Of a DNA stretch of 64,000 bases, positions 45,426 through 57,331 are shown in pieces. This DNA is from Mycolicibacterium poriferae. GTDB lineage: Bacteria; Actinomycetota; Actinomycetes; Mycobacteriales; Mycobacteriaceae. The notes under the pieces are model-generated. The model made no database searches. It was not told where the DNA came from and saw only the letters and a program-made list of their open reading frames with translations. The stretch spans positions 5,642,001 through 5,706,000 of the forward strand of contig NZ_AP022570.1 in assembly GCF_010728325.1 (NCBI RefSeq), in the 5' to 3' direction. Both the position numbers and the translations under genes were made by a program. Within the stretch, counting starts at the first letter, position 1. Each line of letters begins with the position of its first letter.

Positions 45426-47876
45426 ATGGCAGCAGGACTGGTCACAGGCGACCGCGAAAGCGAACCCGGATCGGCAGGCCGCGCCCGACCGTCGGCGTTC
45501 GTCGGCCGCATCGGCGCACTCGCCTTGTTCCTCGGCGTCGGCGCCGCTCTGGCCGTGCCGGGTGTCGCGTATGCCGACTCCGAGACCTCTGCCACGAGCG
45601 CCTCGAGTTCAGCACACTCGTCGACATCGACCGAGCCGTCGGATAATTCTCCAGCCGACAGCGACGGCGGTTCCTCCCAGGGCAGCGCACAGTCGGGAGA
45701 CTCGGACGCAGACACCGAGACCGACGAGGCCGAGGCAGACGAGGCCGACACCGACGCCGAGGCCGAACTCGAAGCCGAACTCGACGCCGACCTCGACGCC
45801 GACCTCGAGGGCGAATCCGCCCAGGACGAAGCCGAACCCGAAGCCGAAGCCGCCGTCGACGAGGTCATCGAGGAGGTCATCGACGACGCGGCCGGCGAGG
45901 AGACGGTCGACCTTCCGGTCGCCGATGACGCCGCCCCGGCCGAGGAGAACGTCGAGGACGGCTCGGCAGCGCCCGGCGCCGACCCGACGGTCGAGGTGGA
46001 GGTCGAGGTGAACCCGGCGCCGCCCACGGGTCCCCCGTCGACCCCGCCGCTACAGTCTCCGGCGTCCTGGGCGATGGCCGCCTACTCCCGGCGCGAACTC
46101 GGACAGCAGGAGTCAGTTTCAGAACCTGCTGCCGCAACGGACGTTTCCGCGGCGGCGGCCGCACTGTCTTCAACCGTCGAGACCGATGTTGCACCCGCGT
46201 GGAACTTCCCCGTGTTGACCGCGATCAACGACTTTCTGTTCAGCCTCGCGCCACATACCTATTCAGCAGTCAAAAACGTGCTGCGAATGATCGTCGAAAC
46301 TCCGCTGCAGACCATCTTCGACCCGATCCGGTCGACCGTCTTCGCGGTCTCGTCGGTGACGCGCGGAGTTCTCACCGACATCGGCTTGCTGCCGGCGCTG
46401 CCTTATGCCGACACGGGCTGGGTGACTCTGCACGGTGATCCAGCCAACCGCAAGGAACAACTCGGCGTGACTCCGGCCGAGGACTACAGCCGATGGGAGG
46501 CGCTGCTGGGTGCGGGCATCCTCGCGGCACCGACGATCCTGCCCAACGGCAACATCGTCCTGACCACCGGCCTGGCGGCGGGCGCGGCGAACCTTCACGT
46601 CATCGACCCCGACGGCAATATCGTCTGGGAGTCGGCGGCATGGAGCGGCACGGACAGCGTCGACTCCGCCGCGGTGTTGTCGAGCCCGATCATCGACCGC
46701 GACGGCAACATCTTCGTCAGCGACGGTGACCAACTTTGGTCCTACACGCAGGACGGAGACGTGCGTTGGGTGACTGTGTTGCCGTCGCCTCCCGCAGAGA
46801 ACCCCTTCACTCCTGGCTCGCGAAACATCAACTCGTTCATTACGGCCACACTGACCAACGATGGTTCGATCCTGGGAGTGACGCTGTTCGGACAGGTGGT
46901 CGTCGTCGACGGCGAGACCGGCGCCTACACCGCCCCGATCTACCAGATCCCCGGCCCCCTGGCCGAGCGCACGTCGACCAACCCGCCGCCGACGCTGTGG
47001 GCGGGCGGGTTCATGGATCCGGCGATCATCGACCCGATCTGGCAGGTCGCCTACGGCGGAATAGTGCGCAGTGCGAATACCCCTGCGGTGCAGGCACGCA
47101 ACGGGCGGGTGATCGTCGCAGCGACCGACGAAGTCGAGGGCCTGGGCGCGCTGTACGCGTTCGAGTACGTTCCGCCCACTCCGTACGGCGAGGGCAAGAT
47201 CGTGCTGGCGTGGGCGACTCAGATGGGCCCGGGCAGCGGGTCGAGCCCGACGATCTCCAACGACGGCAGGCTGGTCTACGCCAGCGACAACGACGGCTTC
47301 CTGTACGCGTTCAAGACAAGCAACGGTGAAGTCGTCTGGAAGACGCAGTCCAACGCCGAGGCGGCTTCGGTGGCGGCCGATGCGCGCGGCAACGTCTACG
47401 TCCTGACCCGCAACAACGTCATGACCTCGTTCGACGGCAACGGCGACCTGCGCTGGAACGCCGACGTCGGGACGCTTCTGGCCACCCTGCCGGTGAGCCC
47501 CATGTGGGGGGCGCCGGTGGCCATCGGTGCCGGAAACCCCACGGTCGTCAAGGGCTTCGTCGTCCAGGACGTGATTGTGGGCTACAACGTTTCGCTGGCA
47601 CCCATCGGCCAGAACCAGACGGTCTTCGTCCCGGTGAAGGCGTCACTGGTGGCCTTCGATCCCGTCACCGGAATCGCGCAGCGGGTGCTCGCCGACACCA
47701 CCGAAGGAACCGAGGGGATTCTCAATATCGCGCCCAACGGAATGATCTATGCGACGATCGGCGCGTTCACGACGACGTCGTTGGCACCGCTCGCGCCCTA
47801 CCTGAACAACGTTTTGCCGCAGGGGTATTCGGTTCTCACTCCTGGCGGCGGGGTGAACGGCTTCATCCCGTTGTGA
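45426..47876 (+). CDS. secreted acidic PQQ-type beta-propeller protein
   Basis: The 816-residue protein has a long signal peptide ending GVAYA (about residue 50). Then come a Ser-rich and strongly Asp/Glu/Ala-rich disordered region (about 50-200), a Pro-rich linker, a helical segment (about 258-320) and a PQQ-like propeller (about 330-816) with repeated blades such as VIDPDGNIVWES, YASDNDGFLYAFKTSNGEVVWKT and SFDGNGDLRWN. It has no PQQ-dehydrogenase Cys pair, so it is probably a binding or scaffold protein at the cell surface. GAGGAG lies six bases before the ATG. Confidence 0.82.
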   Translation: MAAGLVTGDRESEPGSAGRARPSAFVGRIGALALFLGVGAALAVPGVAYADSETSATSASSSAHSSTSTEPSDNSPADSDGGSSQGSAQSGDSDADTETDEAEADEADTDAEAELEAELDADLDADLEGESAQDEAEPEAEAAVDEVIEEVIDDAAGEETVDLPVADDAAPAEENVEDGSAAPGADPTVEVEVEVNPAPPTGPPSTPPLQSPASWAMAAYSRRELGQQESVSEPAAATDVSAAAAALSSTVETDVAPAWNFPVLTAINDFLFSLAPHTYSAVKNVLRMIVETPLQTIFDPIRSTVFAVSSVTRGVLTDIGLLPALPYADTGWVTLHGDPANRKEQLGVTPAEDYSRWEALLGAGILAAPTILPNGNIVLTTGLAAGAANLHVIDPDGNIVWESAAWSGTDSVDSAAVLSSPIIDRDGNIFVSDGDQLWSYTQDGDVRWVTVLPSPPAENPFTPGSRNINSFITATLTNDGSILGVTLFGQVVVVDGETGAYTAPIYQIPGPLAERTSTNPPPTLWAGGFMDPAIIDPIWQVAYGGIVRSANTPAVQARNGRVIVAATDEVEGLGALYAFEYVPPTPYGEGKIVLAWATQMGPGSGSSPTISNDGRLVYASDNDGFLYAFKTSNGEVVWKTQSNAEAASVAADARGNVYVLTRNNVMTSFDGNGDLRWNADVGTLLATLPVSPMWGAPVAIGAGNPTVVKGFVVQDVIVGYNVSLAPIGQNQTVFVPVKASLVAFDPVTGIAQRVLADTTEGTEGILNIAPNGMIYATIGAFTTTSLAPLAPYLNNVLPQGYSVLTPGGGVNGFIPL

Positions 47877-47890
47877 TCCATCGAGTCTCC

Positions 47891-47920
47891 CGGCCGCCAC
47901 TGTGCAATCGGTGGCGGCCG
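47891..47920. terminator. strong hairpin between convergent genes
   Basis: CGGCCGCCAC and GTGGCGGCCG form a perfect 10-bp GC-rich stem with a 10-nt loop just after the propeller gene. It is a probable bidirectional terminator. Confidence 0.75.
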
Positions 47921-47934
47921 GTGACCAGGCCGGT

Positions 47935-48004
47935 CGGGCCGGCAATTCAGGCACGCCGGCGGGCCGGCAATTCAGGCACGCCGTCGGGCCGGCAATTCAG
48001 GCAG
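47935..48004. repeat. 25-bp tandem repeat at a gene end
   Basis: CGGGCCGGCAATTCAGGCA recurs at a 25-bp period, with GGCAATTCAG at 47941, 47966 and 47991. The last copy includes the stop codon of the GlxA-type gene. Confidence 0.88.
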
Positions 48005-48998
48005 TGACGGCGCTTTCTTCGACACCGATGTCTTCGACACCGCGGCCGGCGCCACACGCGAAGCGGCGGCGGTAGTCCGAGGGCGTCACACCGATCACCC
48101 GGCGGAAATGATGGCGCAGCAGCGTCGCGTTGCCGAATCCGGACTGGTCGGCGATCCGGTCGATGTCCAGCGTCGTCTCTTCGAGCAGACGCCGGGCGAA
48201 CAGCACCCGCTGATCGGTCACCCACTGCATCGGGGTGCGGCCGGTCTCTTCGACGAACCGCCGCGCGAATGTCCGCCCGGACATGTGTGCACGCCGGGCC
48301 AGCGACGTCACGGTGTGCGGCTTGTCCAGGTTCGACAGGATCCAGTCCAGGTGGGGCGCGAACCGTTCGGAGCAGCGGACCGGGATGGGCTGGTCGATGT
48401 ACTGCCGCTGGCCGCCGTCGCGCTGCGGTGGCACCACCATGCGCCGAGCGATCGTGTTGGTGATCTCGCTGCCCATCTCGCGGCGCACCAGATGCAGGCA
48501 GGCGTCGATGCCGGCGGCGGTGCCGGCACTGGTGATCAGGTCACCGTCGTCGACGAAGAGCACGTTGCGGTCCACCTTGGCGGTCGGATACATGGCCTGA
48601 AGCTGGTCGGCGTGCATCCAGTGGGTGGTGCACGGACGTCCGTCCAGCAGCCCGGCCGCGCCTGCGACGAACGCACCCGAACACACCGTCAGGATCGTCG
48701 ACCCGGAGGCGGCTGCCCGGCGCACGGCGTCCAACGCCTCGGGCAGGTATTCGGCCGATCCGATCGCCGGGATGGCGACGAGATCAGCGCCGACCAGGTC
48801 ATCGAGACCGTGGTCGGGAATGAGGGACGCGCCGACCGAGGTCCGCAGTGGCTTGCCCGGCTCGGGTCCGCACACCTTGAAGTCGAAATTGGGGACGCCG
48901 TCGGCAGAGCGGTCGATGCCGAACACCTCGCAGATGACGCCGAACTCGAAGACCGCCAGCCCGTCCAGCACGAGGGCCGACACGCTCCTTATCGCCAT
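47997..48998 (-). CDS. GlxA-family regulator (DJ-1/PfpI plus AraC HTH)
   Basis: The 333-residue protein has an N-terminal class I glutamine-amidotransferase-like domain, with a Cys in TVCSGAFVAG, and a C-terminal AraC double helix-turn-helix (VTSLARRAHMSGRTFARRF and IADQSGFGNATLLRHHF). Such proteins activate catabolic or stress genes in response to small metabolites. The target is unknown. A divergent small membrane protein gene lies 72 bp upstream. Confidence 0.9.
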   Translation of the reverse strand: MAIRSVSALVLDGLAVFEFGVICEVFGIDRSADGVPNFDFKVCGPEPGKPLRTSVGASLIPDHGLDDLVGADLVAIPAIGSAEYLPEALDAVRRAAASGSTILTVCSGAFVAGAAGLLDGRPCTTHWMHADQLQAMYPTAKVDRNVLFVDDGDLITSAGTAAGIDACLHLVRREMGSEITNTIARRMVVPPQRDGGQRQYIDQPIPVRCSERFAPHLDWILSNLDKPHTVTSLARRAHMSGRTFARRFVEETGRTPMQWVTDQRVLFARRLLEETTLDIDRIADQSGFGNATLLRHHFRRVIGVTPSDYRRRFACGAGRGVEDIGVEESAVTA

Positions 48999-49070
48999 GG
49001 CAGCATCTTAACGAAGGGTGTCCGTTCTGCCGCTGGTGGCGCTATTTTGCGCAAGCGCACGATTACTGCC

Positions 49071-49328
49071 ATGAACACCGCTGTGACCTTCCTGATCCTC
49101 ACCGTCGCTTTCACCGGGGTCGCGCTGCTCGTCCGGGTGGCGAACCGGACGGGCTCACGCCGACTGCGCCTCGAGCAGTTCCGGATGGCGGCGCCGATGA
49201 GCGGCCGGTTGTTCGGCGACGACGATCCGGACGCCTACCGAATCCGGCACGACGCCGACGCCATCCGCACCCGCTTCGAGCAGCACCCGCACTGGCCGAG
49301 CTCACGCGTCCTGGGTGAACGACGTTAG
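49071..49328 (+). CDS. small membrane-anchored hypothetical protein
   Basis: The 85-residue protein has one N-terminal hydrophobic helix (TAVTFLILTVAFTGVALLV) and a basic/acidic soluble tail with RRLRLEQFRMAAPMSGRLF. The frame is open far upstream as a shadow of glxA, but the ATG at 49071 marks the start of plausible coding. It overlaps the convergent hydrolase gene by 27 bp. I do not recognise the family. Confidence 0.6.
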   Translation: MNTAVTFLILTVAFTGVALLVRVANRTGSRRLRLEQFRMAAPMSGRLFGDDDPDAYRIRHDADAIRTRFEQHPHWPSSRVLGERR

Positions 49329-50093
49329 AAACGTCTCGACCGCATCCCGATATTTCCCCGGCGCCTCGTCGTGGACGAGATGACCCGCGCCGGGCAGGTG
49401 CACATACGTGGTCCGAGGCCCCGTATCGGCCATCCTGCGCATCTGCCCGGCCGGGGCGACGGAGTTGCCCGCCTCCAGCAGCAGCGTCGGCACCGCAACC
49501 GCACGCCACTGCTCCCAGTAGTCCCGCGTTCCCCACTCGGCGGCGATCTCGATCCAGCGCCGGGTCTCCCCATGCAGCCGCCAGCCGGTCGGTGTGCGGT
49601 CGAACGCCTCCAGGAAGTACTGCCCGGCCACCGGCCCGAACTCGTGGAACACCTGCTCGGCGGCGGTGAACTCCACGGGTAGCGCATGCAGCCACGGTTC
49701 CCACGGCCCGGTGGTGCGGCCCCGGAAGTCGGGCGCCATGTCCTCGACCACCACGGCATCCACCAGCTCCGGGCGCTGCGCCGCCAGGCACCATGAATGC
49801 AGCGCACCCATCGAATGTCCGATCAGGATCGCCGGACGTCCCAGCGCGTCGACGACGTCCGCCAGATCGGCGACGAATCGCTCCGTCGAGATGGGGTGCG
49901 GGTCGTCGACGCCGCGGCCGCGGTGCCAGAGCGCGTCGTAGGTGAACACCTCCCCGTGGCGGGCCAGCCACGGGACCTGACGCGACCAGGTGCTGCCCCG
50001 TCCCATCAGTCCGTGCACCAGGACCAGCGGCCGGCCCTGCCCGCCCCGCGACGTCAGCAGCGTGCCCGTAGAGGCATCAGATGGGGAATCCAT
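49302..50093 (-). CDS. alpha/beta hydrolase (Rv3591c-like)
   Basis: The 263-residue hydrolase has the oxyanion region HGLMGRGSTW, nucleophile Ser in GHSMGALHS, an acidic residue in LLEAGNSV and His in GAGHLVHDEAPG. There is no signal peptide. The ATG at 50093 lies 40 bp from the divergent mhuD start. Gene order (hydrolase, mhuD, lpqF) equals Rv3591c-Rv3593. The substrate is unknown. Confidence 0.87.
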   Translation of the reverse strand: MDSPSDASTGTLLTSRGGQGRPLVLVHGLMGRGSTWSRQVPWLARHGEVFTYDALWHRGRGVDDPHPISTERFVADLADVVDALGRPAILIGHSMGALHSWCLAAQRPELVDAVVVEDMAPDFRGRTTGPWEPWLHALPVEFTAAEQVFHEFGPVAGQYFLEAFDRTPTGWRLHGETRRWIEIAAEWGTRDYWEQWRAVAVPTLLLEAGNSVAPAGQMRRMADTGPRTTYVHLPGAGHLVHDEAPGKYRDAVETFLTSFTQDA

Positions 50094-50132
50094 GGGCTCA
50101 TCATGCCGACCCCACGCGGTAGCCTGATGGCC

Positions 50133-50462
50133 ATGGCAAGCCAGACCCCCGTGGTGAAGATCAACGCAATCGAGGTCCCGCCCGACGCCGGCCCGGAGCT
50201 GGAGAAGCGGTTCGCCCACCGCGCCCACGCCGTCGACAATCAGCCCGGCTTCCTCGGCTTCCAGCTGCTGCGCCCGATCAAGGGTGAAGACCGCTACTTC
50301 GTCGTCACCCAGTGGGAGTCCGAGGAAGCTTTCCAGGCCTGGGCGACCGGGCCGGCCATCGAAGCACACGCCGGCGAACGGGCCAACCCCGTCGCCAAAG
50401 GTGCTTCGCTGCTGGAGTTCGAGGTTGTGCTCGACGTTGCCGGGACCGACACCTCGGCGTGA
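50133..50462 (+). CDS. mhuD: MhuD, haem-degrading monooxygenase
   Basis: MhuD degrades haem to mycobilin and frees iron in the cytosol. The 109-residue ferredoxin-like alpha/beta barrel keeps the catalytic Asn in VVKINAIEV, the Trp of FQAWATG and the haem-ligand His in IEAHAGERANP. ATG 50133 is used, with ATG 50127 two codons earlier also possible. Its stop overlaps a GTG (GTGA) that probably starts lpqF. Confidence 0.93.
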   Translation: MASQTPVVKINAIEVPPDAGPELEKRFAHRAHAVDNQPGFLGFQLLRPIKGEDRYFVVTQWESEEAFQAWATGPAIEAHAGERANPVAKGASLLEFEVVLDVAGTDTSA

Positions 50463-51795
50463 CGCGGCCGGGGTCCGGCGCCGGGCGAGGCTGACGGTCG
50501 CGCTCGCCCTCGTCGCCGCCCTGGCCTGCGCGTGCGCCGGCCCCCGACCGGCCTCTGCCGACGGCAGCTACGGCGCACCCATCCAGATCAACACTCCGCA
50601 GGGTCTGCGTGCCAAGCAGACCATGGACATGCTCAACAGCGACTGGCCGATCGGCGAAGTCGGCATCCGCACGCTGGCCGCTCCGGACATCGTCGAACAC
50701 GTCGGCGTCACCCTCGACAGAATGTGGTGGGACCGGCCGTTCACCGTCACCGACGTCGACATCGGCGCCGGCAACGCGACCCTGGACGTCGTCACGTCCT
50801 ACGGGGTCGGCCAGACGATCACCCTGCGCACCGATGACGCCGGGATGGTCGACCGCTTCAACGTCACCCTCGTCCGGCCGCAGATCGACGACTGGGCCGA
50901 CGTCGACGCCGAGCTGAGCAGTTCCGGAGCGCGGTACTCCTATCAGGTCGCCCGGGTCGACGACGGACGCTGCACCAAGGTGGCGGGCACCAACACCGAC
51001 ATGTCGCTGCCGCTGGCATCGATCTTCAAGCTCTACGTGCTGCTCGCCGTCGCCGACGCGGTGAAAGCCGGCACGCTGGCCTGGTCCGATCAGCTGACCA
51101 TCACCAAGGAAGCGAAGGCGGTCGGCTCCTCGGGCTTCGACAAGGCGCCGCCGGGCACTGAAGTGAGCGTGCGCGAGGCGGCGCAGCAGATGATCTCGGC
51201 GAGCGACAACATGGCCACCGATCTGTTGATCGGCCGGCTCGGGCCGGGCGCCATCGAGCGCGCCCTGGTCGCCGCCGGGCACCACGACCCCACCAGCATG
51301 ACGCCGTTCCCGACTATGCACGAGATGTTCTCGGTCGGCTGGGGCGAGCCTGACCTGCGCGACGAGTGGAAGAAGGCGTCACCGCAGGGACGGGCACAGC
51401 TGCTGCAGCAGACCAACACGCGCCCGTACCAACCCGACCCCGAACGCACCCACACCCCCGCCTCGGCCATCGGCGCCGAGTGGTATGCCAGCGCCGCCGA
51501 CATCTGCCGGCTGCACGCCGCGCTGCAGAGCGCCGCCGTGGGTGCCGCAGCACCCGTCAAGGACATCCTGTCCTTCGTGCCCGGCATCGACCTCGATCGC
51601 ACGAAATGGCCCTACATCGGCGCGAAGGCCGGCAACCTGCCCGGTGACCTCACGTTCAGCTGGTACGCCGTCGACCACACCGGTCAGGGCTGGGTGGTCA
51701 GCCTGCAGTCGAACTGGCCCGAATACCGCAGCCAGACCGCGGCCGCGTGGCTGCTGTCGATCGCCGAGCAGATGTTCGGCCTGATCGAAACCTAA
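50459..51795 (+). CDS. lpqF: LpqF-like serine-hydrolase lipoprotein, probable frameshift at its start
   Basis: The protein is a beta-lactamase-fold hydrolase with the SxxK-type motif [15 protein letters not shown] (ISASDNMAT) and a KAGN stretch replacing KTG. It has a signal sequence ending ALACACAG. In the open frame no good start exists: only TTG 50437 inside mhuD. GTG 50459, overlapping the mhuD stop, is in another frame and stops early. Adding one base in the GC run at 50471-50490 would give [18 protein letters not shown], an ideal signal peptide. I infer a lost base. Gene order matches Rv3593. Confidence 0.8.
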
Positions 51796-51835
51796 CCCGC
51801 CGGGGCGACCACGTCGCTCCCGTGGGGGTTATGCT

Positions 51836-52012
51836 CCGTCTGCTGCGGTGAACGGGAACCCGGTGCAAGACCGGGGCGGCCCTCGCCACTGTGAACGGGA
51901 AGTCGGTGTCCTGCATGCCACTGCTCGCGCGCCGCGCGGGTGGGAAGGTGGACTCCGGCGTTTCGGACCTCCCCCGGGGAGATCCGTCGGACCCGTGAGC
52001 CAGGAGACCGAC
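51836..52012 (+). ncRNA. cobalamin riboswitch
   Basis: The leader of cbiM carries the conserved cobalamin (RF00174-type) elements: CGGTGCAAGACCGG at 51861, GCCACTGTGA at 51885, and the B12 box GAGCCAGGAGACCGAC at 51997-52012. It should lower cbiMNQO expression when adenosylcobalamin is plentiful. The outer limits are approximate. Confidence 0.93.
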
Positions 52013-52016
52013 CACA

Positions 52017-52032
52017 GCATCGATATCGATGC
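52017..52032. promoter_or_regulatory. 16-bp palindrome in the riboswitch expression platform
   Basis: GCATCGATATCGATGC is a perfect palindrome five bases after the B12 box. It is followed by a GCCCA/TGGGC stem before the cbiM start. It may be part of the switching structure or a protein site. Confidence 0.5.
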
Positions 52033-52069
52033 CCACGAGGTGCTGGGCGGAAAGGCACATCCAACAGAA

Positions 52070-52795
52070 ATGCATATCGCAGAGGGGTTCTTACCCCCGG
52101 CCCACGCGGTGGCCTGGACCATCGCGGCGGCTCCCTTCGTCGTCCACGGCGCCATGCAGGTCGTGGCCACCGTCAAGCGACAACCGTCGGCGGGTCCGCT
52201 GCTGGCCGCGGTCGGGGCGTTCTCGTTCGTCATGTCGGCCATCAAGCTGCCGTCGGTGACGGGTTCGAGTTCACACCCCACCGGTACCGGGCTCGGCACC
52301 GCCATATTCCGGCCACCGGTCATGGCGTTCCTGGGCACCATCGTGCTGTTGTTCCAGGCTCTGCTGCTCGCCCACGGTGGCATCACCACGCTGGGCGCCA
52401 ACGCGTTCTCCATGGCGATCGCCGGCCCCTGGGCGGGCTTCGCGGTGTTCTTCGCATTGCGCAAGGCCGGGGTCGGGGTGCTGCCGGCGGTATTCGCACT
52501 GGCCTTCGTCGCGGACCTCTTCACCTACATCGTCACCAGTTTCCAGCTGGCGCTGGCGTTCCCGTCCGCCGAGGGCGGCTTCGGGGAGAGCTTCGTCGAG
52601 TTCATGGGGGTCTTCGCGATCACCCAGATCCCGTTGGCGATCGTCGAGGGGCTCATCACTGTCGTCGTGGTCCGCGTGCTCATGCAGGTCGCCTCGTCCG
52701 AGCTGCTGAACCTCGGGTTCCTCAAGAGCAAGGAAGTCCCGGTCGGCGCCGACGAGGAGCCCCGCAGCAGCGAGCCCGAGGAGGTCCAGCGATGA
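52070..52795 (+). CDS. cbiM: CbiM, substrate-capture subunit of cobalt ECF transporter
   Basis: CbiM binds cobalt through its N-terminus. The 241-residue protein begins [13 protein letters not shown], with the His2 needed for metal binding directly after the start Met, which fixes ATG 52070 and rejects the longer upstream frame. About seven membrane segments follow, with HPTGTGLG and [15 protein letters not shown] typical of CbiM. It is the first gene after the riboswitch and overlaps cbiN as ATGA. Confidence 0.95.
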   Translation: MHIAEGFLPPAHAVAWTIAAAPFVVHGAMQVVATVKRQPSAGPLLAAVGAFSFVMSAIKLPSVTGSSSHPTGTGLGTAIFRPPVMAFLGTIVLLFQALLLAHGGITTLGANAFSMAIAGPWAGFAVFFALRKAGVGVLPAVFALAFVADLFTYIVTSFQLALAFPSAEGGFGESFVEFMGVFAITQIPLAIVEGLITVVVVRVLMQVASSELLNLGFLKSKEVPVGADEEPRSSEPEEVQR

Positions 52796-53160
52796 GCTCA
52801 CCCACCACCAAGTCCAGTTCCCGCTCGGTCTGGGTGCTGGCCATCGTGCTACTCGCCGTCGCGGCCGCGATCGCCGTCGGCTCCCTGCTCTACGGCTACT
52901 CGCAGGACGCCGAGGCCGACTTCGGCGGTGCCGACGGCCAGGCCGAAGAGGTCATCGCCGGTATCGACGAGAGCTACGAGCCGTGGTACGACGCCCTGGT
53001 CGGCGAGCTTCCCGGGGAGGTCGAGTCGGGGCTGTTCGCGCTGCAGGCAGGGCTCGGAGGCATCGTTCTCGGAGGTGCAGTCGGGTGGTACGCGGGCCGG
53101 CACCGGGGGCGCACGGAGGCGCTGCCCCCGGCTGAGCAAGGAGCGCCCGGCGGCGTCTGA
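52792..53160 (+). CDS. cbiN: CbiN, small subunit of cobalt transporter
   Basis: The 122-residue protein has two membrane segments (about residues 13-33 and 84-103) flanking an extracytoplasmic loop with [13 protein letters not shown], the CbiN signature. It loads cobalt onto CbiM. It overlaps cbiM by 4 bp. Confidence 0.92.
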   Translation: MSSPTTKSSSRSVWVLAIVLLAVAAAIAVGSLLYGYSQDAEADFGGADGQAEEVIAGIDESYEPWYDALVGELPGEVESGLFALQAGLGGIVLGGAVGWYAGRHRGRTEALPPAEQGAPGGV

Positions 53161-53169
53161 GTCGCCGCG

Positions 53170-53916
53170 GTGAATCCCCTCGACCTCAGCGCGGCCCAGA
53201 ACCGGTGGTCGAGCCACCCAGCCGCGGAGAAGCTCGTGCTGTACGGCGGGTTGCTGCTGTGCGCGATGGTGCTGCCGCCGCGCACAGCCGCCCCGCTGGT
53301 ACTCCTGGCGGTCGCCGTGGCGACTCTGGTGCTCGCCCGGGTTCGGCCCCGCCTGTTCGTCCTCGCACTGATCGGTCCGGCCGTGTTCATCGCGCTCGGC
53401 TCCGTGCCTATCGCGGTGGGTCTGCGCGGGGGGCCGCATCTCGAGCCCGGAGGACTCGACCTCGCGGTCGACACCTCACTGCGCGCGATCGCGGCCTCGT
53501 CGGCGACCATCGGGCTGGCGGTGACCACCCTGATGGCCGACATGCTCGACCTGGCCCGCAGAGCCGGGGTGCCGGCCCCGCTGTGCCACGTCGCCGACCT
53601 GACGTACCGGCTCGTCGGTATCCTGATCCGCTCGGCGCGCGCGGCCCGGGAGTCGGTGGCGCTGCGCCTGGGACTGCAGACACCGCGGGATGCCATCAGC
53701 GTGATCGGCGCCCAGTCGGCCCTCATCTTCGTCCGGGCGACCGAACGAGGCCGGGCCATGTCCGAGGCGATGTCGCTGCGCGCCGAACCGGGCATGACCG
53801 CGGTGCTCACCGCGGACCGGCCGGTCCGCCCGGCACGGATCGCGGCCAGCATCACCGTGCTGATCGCGATCGCAGCCACCTCGATACTGACCTGGAGGGC
53901 ATGGAATGGCGGGTGA
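53170..53916 (+). CDS. cbiQ: CbiQ, transmembrane coupling subunit
   Basis: The 248-residue ECF T-component has about five hydrophobic segments and the two ATPase-coupling stretches with Ala-Arg-Gly character (SARAARESVALRLG and ATERGRAMSEAMSLR). It starts at a GTG nine bases after cbiN and overlaps cbiO by 11 bp. It links CbiO movement to CbiM. Confidence 0.93.
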   Translation: MNPLDLSAAQNRWSSHPAAEKLVLYGGLLLCAMVLPPRTAAPLVLLAVAVATLVLARVRPRLFVLALIGPAVFIALGSVPIAVGLRGGPHLEPGGLDLAVDTSLRAIAASSATIGLAVTTLMADMLDLARRAGVPAPLCHVADLTYRLVGILIRSARAARESVALRLGLQTPRDAISVIGAQSALIFVRATERGRAMSEAMSLRAEPGMTAVLTADRPVRPARIAASITVLIAIAATSILTWRAWNGG

Positions 53917-54697
53917 CGACGAGGTTCTCGGATTGCGGGACGTCGCGTTCGCCTACCCCCGCGGCCCGAGGGTCCTCGACGGCGTGAGCCTGTCGCTGCG
54001 GCCCGGTCAGCGGGTGGCACTGCTGGGCGCCAACGGTTCGGGCAAGACCACGCTGCTCCGGATCCTCGTGGGGCTCACGACGCCGTCAGCCGGGACGGTG
54101 CGGCTCGAGGGTGCCCCGCTGCGCGCCTCGCGGGCCGACCGCACCCGGCTGCGAACCCGGGTCCAGATGGTGCTGCAGGAGCCGGACGATCAGATCGTGG
54201 GCGCCACCGTGCGTGCGGACGTGTCATTCGGTCCGGTCAACCTGGGCCTGGCGCGCGCTGAGGTGATGGCCCGCGTCGACGAGGCGATGGATGCGCTGGA
54301 CATCGGCGATCTCGCCGACCGGACCCCCAACCACTTGTCCTTCGGGCAGCGCAAGCGCGTGGCCATCGCCGGCGCGGTCGCCATGCGGCCGCAGGTCCTG
54401 CTCCTGGACGAGGCCACCGCCGGCCTGGACCCGAAAGCGGTGCACGACCTGCTGGACACGCTCACCGCGCTGTCGCGCGCGGGTACCGCCGTCGTCCTGG
54501 CCACCCACGACGTCGACGTCGCCTGGACATGGTCGCAGGACACCCTCATCCTCAGCGAGCACACCGTGCGCCGCGGACCGACCCACGAGCTGCTGTGCGA
54601 CGACGCTCTGCTCGCCGACGCTCGGCTGGCCACGCCGTGGGGTGCAGCGGTGTCACGGCGACTGAACCGAACCGTGCTGCGGCCCAGCGACATCTGA
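53906..54697 (+). CDS. cbiO: CbiO, ECF transporter ATPase
   Basis: The 263-residue ATPase has Walker A GANGSGKTTLLR, the ECF Q-loop VLQEPDDQIVG, signature LSFGQRKRVAI, Walker B LLLDEATAGLD and switch His in LATHDVDV. It energises cobalt import for cobalamin synthesis. A terminator hairpin follows 45 bp after the stop. Confidence 0.95.
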   Translation: MAGDDEVLGLRDVAFAYPRGPRVLDGVSLSLRPGQRVALLGANGSGKTTLLRILVGLTTPSAGTVRLEGAPLRASRADRTRLRTRVQMVLQEPDDQIVGATVRADVSFGPVNLGLARAEVMARVDEAMDALDIGDLADRTPNHLSFGQRKRVAIAGAVAMRPQVLLLDEATAGLDPKAVHDLLDTLTALSRAGTAVVLATHDVDVAWTWSQDTLILSEHTVRRGPTHELLCDDALLADARLATPWGAAVSRRLNRTVLRPSDI

Positions 54698-54741
54698 ACC
54701 GATCCGGGGGCCGCACCGGGACTGCTACCCCGGCACGCACA

Positions 54742-54773
54742 AAGGCGGTCACCCCGCGAGGGGCGACCGCCTT
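54742..54773. terminator. hairpin terminator after cbiO
   Basis: AAGGCGGTC and GACCGCCTT form a perfect 9-bp stem, with an inner CCCC/GGGG extension. It lies between the convergent cbiO and clpC1 and probably ends both transcripts. Confidence 0.8.
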
Positions 54774-54788
54774 CGTGGTCAGTGCGAA

Positions 54789-57331
<2,543 letters not shown>

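Noticed and set aside
51848..52069. Upstream in-frame extension of cbiM
   Set aside because: It would translate the riboswitch. CbiM must begin Met-His, which fixes the start at 52070.
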